This document shows, one piece after another, positions 1 through 7,900 of a stretch of 10,119 bases of DNA (within the stretch, counting starts at the first letter, position 1; every line of letters begins with the position of its first letter). Position numbers and translations under genes: made by a program. Source of the DNA: an uncultured Flavobacteriia bacterium (lineage in GTDB: Bacteria > Bacteroidota > Bacteroidia > Flavobacteriales_D > Crocinitomicaceae); NCBI GenBank assembly GCA_903930085.1, contig CAIYXD010000362.1:1-10119 (forward strand), written 5' to 3'. The notes beneath the pieces are model-generated. The model was given only the letters and a program-made list of their open reading frames with translations. It made no database searches and had not been told where the DNA came from.

Positions 1-2060
1 AATCTCCGTTGCTTGCTCCAAAGCTATTAAATCATTCAGTTCTTGTTGGAATTGCACATTGGATGGATCTCCCAATTTTTTCTGTTGAACCACCATCTTT
101 TCCGTTCGAATTTGATCCAGAAAATTATTCTCCAGTTGCAATAAGAGCGATTTTTTTTCTATTTCACTCAGGTTATTATTTGATTGAATACCATCCTTTT
201 CAGTATTGAAAGCAGATTGCATTTTCGTAATAGCTAAAATTGGCGTCTCTATATTTTCATTTACCTGTTTTTCGGTGCTAATTTCTGTAACTGCATTCAA
301 GCTGATTTGTAAATCCTCTCGTATCGCTTCCAAAATTTGTTTTTCATGAGTTTCTGAAGAATCCAAGTCTGGTTTCAAGGCAATTATATCCAGTTTTGAT
401 ACGACTTTTGATAATAATTCTCGGTCTTCTTGGGCTATTTTTTGAAGTTTCTCAACCTCTGAAATTGCCATTTCTTGAATAATTGCTCGGTCACTGAGGT
501 ACAAATTATCAATGCTTTTAATCGCGTTTTCCTTTTCTGTAGCTAGTTTTCTACTAATTTCTTCCATCAAATCCAACTTTTCCTGCCGAATTTCAATTGT
601 ACGTTCCAATTCTGCCGATAAGACATCCAAAACCTTTTGTTCTTTCTGTAAAGCAATCAAATCTGGATTATTCTCTATTTGTTCCTCCAATTGGTCTTGT
701 CGATCGTATATTTCACCCAAAAGCAACTGGTCTTCGGTTTGTGTTAAATCTAGTTTCTCCTTTTCTCCAATACTATCGTTTCCTTCGATTGCTCGCACAT
801 TCGAGCTATAATCCGACTTGAATTCCGCATATTTTGCCGCCTTTTCTTCTTCTGTCAATGAATTTGGAACTTGTGCAGACTGAATTTCCTGCTCAAATAC
901 GGCTAATTTCGCCAAGGATTCTTCCAACAAAACCATTAGTATTTTTTCTTCTTTTAGGAATTCTCGGTTAGTTAGATCCTCTTCTAATTGCAAGCCAATA
1001 ACTTCCTTTTCCAATTGAATTTTTTCGATTTTTTCTTGCTCAATCTTACGCAATTGGATAGCCTTTTCTAGAGCTGTAGCTTGCGCTGAAGTTTCTATTT
1101 CTTTTGTTTTTTGTTTGTAGTCCGGAAGGAGTAAAATATCGATTTTCTCTTTGTCTTCTTGTGTTATTGTATCAAAAGCAAGTCGCTCCTCCTCCACTTT
1201 TAGTGCTGCTATTATTTGTGCTGTTTTGGCAGATTTCTCCTTCTTTAATTCCGACAAAGCTTGCAGTTTGGTGCGGGAAGTTAGATCCAATGGGTCTTTT
1301 CGGAGTTCTTGTTTTACCTGCTGCTCTTCTGCTTCAATCTTTTTAAGAAAAGCTCGTTCCACTTCTAATTCTGCCAGTTGCTTTTGCTTCGCAGCAGAAG
1401 TTTCCGATGCAATTGCTTCAAGTTTATCCGCGTACGCAGGCTCTAATTTGGTAGAATAAATAACTTTTTGTTTGTCAATGGTTTCAGGAAGTATTTTTGC
1501 CGCCATTTTACTTTCAATCATCTGCTCCCGTTCTTCGATACTGGATTCAGTGAGTAATTTTAAATCGCTAATTGCTTCTTTTTCCTTTACCAAAGCAGTA
1601 TTTTCAGGATTCTTGACCAATTGCTTTTCAATTTCTTTCAATTTTGTTTCTATTGCCGAAATTAAAGCTTGATCCTGATTTTGTAAACCTGCTAATTTTT
1701 GCTCTGCTGAAAGCGAATTATCGGCCTCAATCGCGCTCTTTTCTATCGTATATTTTGGTAGCAGATTCTCCGCCAAACTAATTTCCTCCGGCTCTGTAGT
1801 ATCTAACTCCTCAGCGGAAATTTCCTTCTCCATCGTTACTATCTGCTCACTTTTCTCTGGTAATTGTTTTTCCTGTGCATCTAATTTAGCAGCTTCGTCA
1901 CTAATCATGCGATTCCACGCCGAAGGATTCTTTTTCTCCAGTTCCAAACGCGCATTTTGAACTTCCGATGGACTTTTTTCACCAATATATACTTTTGAAA
2001 TAAGCGTTTCCAATAAATGGATTTGCTGCGAAAGATTCGATTTCTCTTGGTTCAATTTTA
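1..2060 (-). repeat. Degenerate protein-level tandem array, period about 104 residues (about 312 nt)
   Basis: Within the helical part of the left-hand giant protein, a unit recurs with two landmarks. The first reads roughly I-E-x-x-x-S-L-S-x-x-E-K (examples: AIEADNSLSAEQK, AIEGNDSIGEKEK, GIQSNNNLSEIEKK). About 35-40 residues later comes K/N-x-P-x-N/D followed by AL and a helix (KNPENTAL, KDPLDLTS, NNPDLIAL, KPDLDSSE, GDPSNVQF). First bases of the Pro codons lie at 1926, 1608, 1293, 666, 372 and 66, with an Asp-containing equivalent near 978. Steps are 318, 315, 315, 312, 294 and 306 nt. The first landmark keeps nearly the same steps. Copies are too diverged to be DNA repeats. The phase of the oldest copy (near 1926) is less certain because a second Pro (KSPSEV) lies at 1971. 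Confidence 0.75.
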
Positions 2061-4242
2061 CCAAAGCGGAGGCTACAAACTTTTGCTCTCCTTCTATTAG
2101 TTTTAGCGTTTCCTTTCTGGAACGTATTTGTTGTTCAATCGCTGTAATTTCTTTTTGTTTTGCTGCAGAAAGATTCGCCTCCAAGTACTTTATTTCATTT
2201 TGCAACGCAATCTGATCCTTGTTGTAAAGGTCATTTTTTGAATCGGCCAAAATTATATCTTCTCCTAATTTCTCTATTTTTTTAATGAGATTTTCCGCGA
2301 GACTCATGGAATTATCATTTCTTAATTGCTGCAAAAGGTCTTTGTTTTTAAAAAGTTCAGCTATAGCATCCTCTTCCTTGCCAGCGTTTAGTGCAGTTTC
2401 AAATTCCGAGCGAATGTCTGTTACAATTTTACTATCTAGAACAAAAGCAGATTCAGCATATACTTTTTGCACAGAATCCTGCAAGGGAATTGTTGCTAAT
2501 GCATCGACTTTTAACGCAGACAATTCTTTTACGGAAACTTGTATTTCCTGCAAAATTGCTTTTTTTGCTAAAGTGCTCTCAGTTGCATTTAAACCCTCTA
2601 ATTTCTGCTGAATTTGTTCTTCTAATTGTTCATATTTTTCGTAATTTTCTACTAGAAAAAAATCTGCTTTACGGTTAAATGTTAACGCCAAATTTTTATT
2701 TTTCCGCACGAGGTCTTCCGTATTCTTAAGTAAATCCTGCACTTCTGGTATCGATAAATTTCCAAAACCAAGATTACTCAAATCACTAGCACTCTTTTTA
2801 GAAGCCTCAAAGTTATCGAGATTAAATTCAGAGACATTGACATTCAAATCAGCGCGTATTTTGACGACTTCTGCAAGAACAGCTTCCATGTCTGTAACTT
2901 CTTCGTTGAAAAGATTTATAATTTTAATTGTTTCTTTACCATTTTCAGAAGTATGTAGGACCTTCTGCTTCAGTGGTTTAAATTCAGTTTGATTTGGAAT
3001 GGTAACAAGCGATCGGAATGCTTGCTCATTTCCCGCCAACTTTAGAACATATTCATAATTTCCACCTTTCGGTAAGGTGATCAAATAGTTCGACTCGGAA
3101 TCCGTTGTGTATTTCCCTATAATTGAACCGCTTTCTTGGGATAAAATCTCCAAATTCAGTTGTTTCGGACTAGCATCCACTTCGGAAAAGAAACCTCCTT
3201 TTACAGCCACTAATTGCAGAGGAACCCGATCCACTTTCACTTTGTAAACAAACAATTTTCCAACCTCACTTTGCCGTGCTGAAGCAAAATAAGCGTTTTG
3301 ATTCAACGAATCTACCACATAAAAAAGATCATCGTCTGGTGAAGAAATAGCAAAATCTAAATTCTCCGGCTTTCCAAAAGAGTTGTTTTGGGCATTGTAT
3401 TTCGAACGAAACACATCGTATCCGCCCATGGAATTGTGTCCTTTAGACGAAAAATACAAGTATTCGCCATCTGGATGCATGTACGGGAAATCCTCGTCGT
3501 AAATCGTATTGACTTCACCTTGAACTAGCTCAGCATTTCCCCAAGAACCATCTGGGGATTTACGTCGCGAATATATTTCTTTACCATTTGCTGCATTTTC
3601 GCCATAGCTGGAATAGTAAATTACGGTTGGTTTTTTTGGAAAATGAATCAAAGGAACGTGCCCATTTTTCTTATCTAACTTAGTCTGGAATTCTGCTGTA
3701 ACGATAATATTACCGCCAATATCCTGCAAATCGTAAACCCGAAAAAACTTGTCGCTGGCAATTTCTTTTTTTTCCAAGACAACGACATCTGAAACGGTTG
3801 ACAGCAGACGTTTTCCATTTTGACACATTTCGATTGCCCGCTCCGCTGCATACAAAACGCTATTTTTCGGGCGCTTTTGAAGGTAAATGGAGTAGTATTT
3901 TTCCGCTTCGTTGAATTGATAATCAAAATGAAATGCTTTCCCAAGAAAATAATATGCTTCTGGTGGAATAGTTGGTTCACTTACTGCGTAATTGAGGTAT
4001 TTAATAGCCGATTGCTTTTTATTCGAATTGTACAGTAAACACGTTCCATAGCGGAAATTGTAAAAATGGTCAAGCGGTTGCAGGGAAAGTAATCTCAAAT
4101 ACAATGGTGTAGCAGCTACATATTGCTCAGAATTGAACAATTTATCTGCTTGAGACTTGATTTCCTCATCCGTTTGCGCGTTAATTAGCAAAGGAAAAAG
4201 GATGAAAAAGAATAGCACTAATCTATGTTTTCGAACGAGCAC
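1..4242 (-). CDS. Giant exported TPR/PD40/carboxypeptidase-regulatory-like protein with long repetitive helical region, 3' end outside the window
   Basis: The frame is open for 1414 codons and runs off the left edge, so the C-terminus is unknown. GTG at 4242 is the chosen start: the upstream in-frame stop TAA leaves no ATG or TTG before it, and a signal peptide follows at once (residues 1-22, LVLFFFILFPLLINA, then Gln23). Residues about 27-145 are TPR-like helical pairs (for example EAYYFLGKAFHFDYQFNEAE). Residues about 165-335 are PD40-type propeller blades, with the hallmark DFPYMHPDGEYLYFSSKGHN from 251 and then GGYDVFR to 279. Residues 340-414 resemble a carboxypeptidase-regulatory-like beta domain. 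From about 415 to the edge the chain is Glu/Lys/Gln/Leu-rich helix, repetitive from about residue 735. TPR-PD40-CRD order is that of PorE-type proteins of the type IX secretion system, which end in a peptidoglycan-binding OmpA domain; whether this one does cannot be seen. The helical insert is much longer than in PorE, so the function may differ. Confidence 0.92.
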   Translation of the reverse strand, partial: MLVRKHRLVLFFFILFPLLINAQTDEEIKSQADKLFNSEQYVAATPLYLRLLSLQPLDHFYNFRYGTCLLYNSNKKQSAIKYLNYAVSEPTIPPEAYYFLGKAFHFDYQFNEAEKYYSIYLQKRPKNSVLYAAERAIEMCQNGKRLLSTVSDVVVLEKKEIASDKFFRVYDLQDIGGNIIVTAEFQTKLDKKNGHVPLIHFPKKPTVIYYSSYGENAANGKEIYSRRKSPDGSWGNAELVQGEVNTIYDEDFPYMHPDGEYLYFSSKGHNSMGGYDVFRSKYNAQNNSFGKPENLDFAISSPDDDLFYVVDSLNQNAYFASARQSEVGKLFVYKVKVDRVPLQLVAVKGGFFSEVDASPKQLNLEILSQESGSIIGKYTTDSESNYLITLPKGGNYEYVLKLAGNEQAFRSLVTIPNQTEFKPLKQKVLHTSENGKETIKIINLFNEEVTDMEAVLAEVVKIRADLNVNVSEFNLDNFEASKKSASDLSNLGFGNLSIPEVQDLLKNTEDLVRKNKNLALTFNRKADFFLVENYEKYEQLEEQIQQKLEGLNATESTLAKKAILQEIQVSVKELSALKVDALATIPLQDSVQKVYAESAFVLDSKIVTDIRSEFETALNAGKEEDAIAELFKNKDLLQQLRNDNSMSLAENLIKKIEKLGEDIILADSKNDLYNKDQIALQNEIKYLEANLSAAKQKEITAIEQQIRSRKETLKLIEGEQKFVASALVKLNQEKSNLSQQIHLLETLISKVYIGEKSPSEVQNARLELEKKNPSAWNRMISDEAAKLDAQEKQLPEKSEQIVTMEKEISAEELDTTEPEEISLAENLLPKYTIEKSAIEADNSLSAEQKLAGLQNQDQALISAIETKLKEIEKQLVKNPENTALVKEKEAISDLKLLTESSIEEREQMIESKMAAKILPETIDKQKVIYSTKLEPAYADKLEAIASETSAAKQKQLAELEVERAFLKKIEAEEQQVKQELRKDPLDLTSRTKLQALSELKKEKSAKTAQIIAALKVEEERLAFDTITQEDKEKIDILLLPDYKQKTKEIETSAQATALEKAIQLRKIEQEKIEKIQLEKEVIGLQLEEDLTNREFLKEEKILMVLLEESLAKLAVFEQEIQSAQVPNSLTEEEKAAKYAEFKSDYSSNVRAIEGNDSIGEKEKLDLTQTEDQLLLGEIYDRQDQLEEQIENNPDLIALQKEQKVLDVLSAELERTIEIRQEKLDLMEEISRKLATEKENAIKSIDNLYLSDRAIIQEMAISEVEKLQKIAQEDRELLSKVVSKLDIIALKPDLDSSETHEKQILEAIREDLQISLNAVTEISTEKQVNENIETPILAITKMQSAFNTEKDGIQSNNNLSEIEKKSLLLQLENNFLDQIRTEKMVVQQKKLGDPSNVQFQQELNDLIALEQATEI

Positions 4243-4286
4243 CTCTGAATTTTCTTCCCTTAGTATATTTTAAAAAAGTAGTACGT
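4243..4286 (-). other. 44-nt spacer between plsY and the TPR/PD40 gene
   Basis: This is the only gap longer than 5 nt. On the coding strand it is A/T-rich and holds AAGGGAAG about 11 nt before the GTG start, a weak purine-rich ribosome-binding candidate. A TATACT lies nearby, but there is no Bacteroidota-type TAnnTTTG box and no hairpin followed by T residues. Read-through from plsY is therefore the simplest reading; a weak promoter is not excluded. Confidence 0.4.
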
Positions 4287-4916
4287 TTATTTCTTAAAAA
4301 GGTTCATTTTGTTCTCTTTATTTTGCAGCAGACGTAAAATATTTTTTCTGTGCGCAAATAGAACTAATATACTTAAAAAAATGCTAAAACCCACTAACCA
4401 AATCGACGATTCACCGACAATAAATTTCAAAACGAATGGAAAAGAAATAGCTGCTACTATTGCGCCAAGTGAAACGAATTGGGAAAGAATAAAAACTACT
4501 AAAAATATCAAGATACAAATTCCAGCAGCCAAAGGAGTTAATCCGATTATAACTCCAAGGGAAGTTGCCACACCTTTTCCACCTTTAAATTGTGCAAAAA
4601 TTGGGAACACGTGGCCAATTACAGCTGCAATAGCAGCAAGAATTTGCACCTGAGCCAAAGTATCATTTTGCTCCCCACAAAGGCCTTCTGGTAAAAAAAG
4701 AATCGGAAGAATTGTCGCAATTACGCCTTTCAAAATATCAATCGTCAAAACAACTATTCCAGGTTTTTTCCCTAAAACACGAAATGTATTTGTTGCACCA
4801 GCATTTTTACTCCCATGTTCACGAACATCTATGGAGTACCTCGACCTACCAATCCAAAGCGCTGTTGGAATCGATCCTAATAAATAGGCTATTATTGAAA
4901 AGAGTATATAATTCAT
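4287..4916 (-). CDS. plsY: Acyl-phosphate:glycerol-3-phosphate acyltransferase PlsY
   Basis: PlsY is an integral inner-membrane enzyme that transfers an acyl group from acyl-phosphate to the sn-1 position of glycerol 3-phosphate, the first acylation in phospholipid synthesis; PlsX normally supplies the acyl-phosphate. The 209-residue length is typical. All three conserved loop motifs are present: GSIPTALWIGR (residues 14-24), GSKNAGATN (35-43) and GHVFPIFAQFKGGKGVAT (101-118), with the glycine and lysine-rich phosphate-binding residues intact. Hydrophobic stretches at about 3-22, 54-76, 90-107, 119-145 and 150-190 fit the multi-pass topology. The C-terminal tail is basic (KENKMNLFKK), as expected for a cytoplasmic end. 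The start ATG follows the stop of the 1540-residue gene by 5 nt in an A-rich context without a clear Shine-Dalgarno, usual in Bacteroidota, suggesting translational coupling. Confidence 0.97.
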   Translation of the reverse strand: MNYILFSIIAYLLGSIPTALWIGRSRYSIDVREHGSKNAGATNTFRVLGKKPGIVVLTIDILKGVIATILPILFLPEGLCGEQNDTLAQVQILAAIAAVIGHVFPIFAQFKGGKGVATSLGVIIGLTPLAAGICILIFLVVFILSQFVSLGAIVAAISFPFVLKFIVGESSIWLVGFSIFLSILVLFAHRKNILRLLQNKENKMNLFKK

Positions 4917-4924
4917 TTTTTTTA
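4914..4924 (-). promoter_or_regulatory. plsY: Stop/start junction with A8 tract ahead of plsY
   Basis: The stop TAA of the 1540-residue gene and the ATG of plsY are joined by five A residues, giving eight consecutive A on the coding strand. The two frames differ. There is no Shine-Dalgarno core, so plsY translation probably depends on A-rich initiation or re-initiation by ribosomes finishing the upstream gene. Confidence 0.5.
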
Positions 4925-7900
4925 TTCAAATAGTCGCAAAAATTTGCTCAAATAAAATTGTTGTGTGGAGACTTCAAATTTAAAATTCTTCGTTTTCCGT
5001 TTTTCTTCCTTCATCAAAGTAGCGGCTGCATTGAAATCTACATCATCCGAAATTATGCGCATCTCCCCATCTTTTTTGTCCATGGAATAATCAAAATAAT
5101 AACTGCTTCCACCCGGAATTTGCAAAAACAAGCCAAATTTGTCGCCACCAGATTCTGAATAAATCTGCTGAAAAAAGGCACTTATTGGAACGTATTTCAG
5201 TACTGGTTTATCAAATATATTGACTAGAACGGCAGTTTTTGTGCTAGAAATAATTCCTTTTTCTTGCACCGAAGGCTTGTCATAGGAAACCAATCGCAAA
5301 CCACTTAGAACAATTGCAGACTCCAATTCCGATGGAATCTTTTTGATTTCTCCTTTTAGCGTGTAATCCGAAACTAGTCTATCTGCCGTTTTTTGATCCG
5401 TCCATTCTACCAATGCTTGTTCTAATGTGGTTTTTTTGAAATCCATTTCTTTCAATCCTTCAACGGTATTTATACGCGTTGCGATTCCTTCCATCAATCC
5501 TTTATCCATCGCCATATTAATGCGCGTTGTAAGATTTAAACTTGTTTCACCGCTAGATTGATTATAATTTACAATTCCCACTGCATCAACTTTTACATCG
5601 CCATAGTTCATTCCTAGATCTACGATTCCTTCGCCATTCATCGAACAACTCTCCGTATGAAGCGCCAAGAAATTTCCTTTTTCAGAACGGTTTACCAATT
5701 TCTCTTTAGATGAAATCTGAAACTCTTTTGCTTGTTCATTGTATTGCAAAACACCACTTGCCGAAATTAATATTGGATCGTCTTTCTGAACCAGTTTGGA
5801 CAAGAACGTTGGATATAACTTTATACTGTCTGTGATCGTTGAATTACGCCAAACAATCCCGGCTGAGATGGATTCTCCCGCCAAATCCTTCATTTTGGAA
5901 GAAACCGGAATTTGAATATTCTTCGGATCGATTGGTGCAGAAAAACTCATCCAATTTTTATCGAATTTATCACACGAATGGTTTATTCTTGTAGCACCTT
6001 CAAAGAACAACATTGGATTTGCAGCTGCAATTTGAACTTTTCCGTAATAATCAAATTCTTTACTCAATTTGAACCCTTGGTTATCGGCAACATCTCCTTT
6101 CGCCATTGTTTGGAAAGAAGTATCCAATGCAATTCGGTTCATCTTCAGATAAGTCAAATTACTGTCCTTGTCATAATAGGGATAATCGCCATCTGCTTTG
6201 TACGCTCTTCTTGCTGTAACTTCCACATTTGCTCGAACAAACGTATGGTATTTGGTGATATAATTGGCAACAATTCGAGCATTTGTTAAAGGTTCCATCC
6301 TTGCTTTTTGGCGAATGGTAACCTTCATGCTGTCTGGAAAAATTCGAGCATCTGCAATTTGCAAAAACTCAACACTTTCACAGAAAATTGTGCGTTGCTT
6401 CAAATCGTATTTTGCGCGCAATGCACCAAATTGCAAGGAATCCTGTTTTGGATGTGACGAGAAGAAATTCGGTCCTGCCAAGTCCATATCCGATTTGCCG
6501 GAAGCAGTTTTTTTGTCTGTTTTTTCCAAAACAATATCTGCTTTGTCCATTAGCCAAGAAAACTTATCCATCAGACAGTAATATTGGTTTACAGGGAAAT
6601 TTACCCGGGAAGTTCCAAAGTTGGAATTAAATTCTCCTTTTCTATCTTTAAACGAAATGGAGGCTTTCACATTATCTGCTTTAAAGGAAATTGGATCTTC
6701 TCCCTCTCCTGCATACGTGTTTTTAAGACTAAACCCTGCTGTATCTGCATTAATTTCCCAGCGTTTAAAGGTATAATTAGAAGATAGAGTAGTTGCAGAT
6801 TTAAATGTCATCAACCCGTTTCCACGTAATCCTTGTGCGGTAACAATTGTTACACCACGCAGTTTTGCTTCTCCATTGAAAAAGCTTAAGTCATGTTTTT
6901 GGGTGGATTGTGCTTTTAAGTAATTCTTTCTTGGAACATAGGTTATAAAAGCTTCTTCAGCATCTACATCTGGGAATTCTATGCCAGATTCTATCGGGCG
7001 ATTTGTGAATTTTGCCAAACCAATTGTCGAATCGGGAAGAAAACTAAGCGCATTGGAAATTGAAGTTGAATGGACAAAATTTATCGTTCCAGCGCCTTGT
7101 AATCCATTGTTAGAAAGCATTATCTTGTTTTCATATTTCGCTCCTGTACCGTAGAAGTCATATCCTCCTTTGGGTGCATTGGTAGAAAAACCGAAGGAAT
7201 AATCGGCCATTATTTTCAAGTCTTGAGAAATCTTTGGGAAAATTCCTGCGGAAGTCAACTCGCCTTTCAATCGCAGCGACTTCTCTATAAAATTATCTAA
7301 ACTATCGCGTGTAAATGGCGCAACTGTATAATAAAACCGCGTGCTGTCGTATGCCCCTTTGTAAATATTCTTTGCGTTGTAATAAACGAGTGAAGGGTTG
7401 GAAACAACCAATTTCGGAAAAGAAGTTATGGTTTGATTTTTTCCGGAACGGTTGCTCGGATCATCCACCAAAATTTGACCTTTCACTCCAATTAAACTGC
7501 TTGCCATCGGAATCGCTTGCTTGCCGTCTTCCACCTTGAACGGTCGAACGCGCAGAATGGATTCTTTGGAGTTTAAAATGGTAAAGGCATTTTCCTTGTA
7601 GTTGTAATTAGCTGCTAAAGTATTGATTTCCAATTTCCCGGCATTGATCCAGCCACTAAATTCAAAATTTCGATTTTCCTTGATTTTAACGCGATTGGAT
7701 GTAGGAAAGACAAGCGTATTTTGCGCGTTTGAAACATTGATTCTATCTACCGCATTTAGATCAATCTCTAAGGTTCCAAGATCCATTTTACCAAAAAATG
7801 GCATTATTCTTCGCTCTTCAGAAAGTTTTTTAAATTCTTCTTTTATGCGCTGAAGATTTGGATCTGCTTGAATTTCTTCATCTGAAAATCCGGTGAGTTC

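Noticed and set aside
512..1672. Several plus-strand open frames of 66-102 codons opposite the helical repeat region
   Set aside because: They are antisense shadows: Glu/Lys/Gln-rich helix codons on the minus strand read as Ser/Phe/Leu-rich frames on the plus strand. The minus frame is open throughout and gives a coherent protein.
1..2060. DNA tandem repeat or CRISPR-like array, suggested by the regular spacing of about 312 nt
   Set aside because: The copies are not similar as DNA and there are no short identical repeats with spacers; the periodicity exists only in the encoded protein.
3675..3980. Minus-strand open frame of 101 codons within the TPR/PD40 gene
   Set aside because: It is in a different frame from the TPR and PD40 coding sequence, which is continuous across this interval.
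4243..4286. Rho-independent terminator after plsY
   Set aside because: The spacer has a T run on the coding strand but no stable GC-containing inverted repeat before it.
4309..4653. Plus-strand open frame of 114 codons opposite plsY
   Set aside because: It overlaps fully with plsY, which has all its conserved motifs; the plus-strand product has no recognisable features.
4914..4924. A8 tract as a programmed frameshift site fusing the 1540-residue protein to PlsY
   Set aside because: The tract begins within the stop codon rather than before it, and PlsY has a normal N-terminus at its own ATG, so simple re-initiation explains the junction.
4922..5060. Type IX secretion C-terminal sorting domain at the end of the 1540-residue protein
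   Set aside because: The last 80 residues are charged (MKEEKRKTKN) and end FLRLFE, without the Gly-rich beta-sandwich motifs of type A or B sorting domains.
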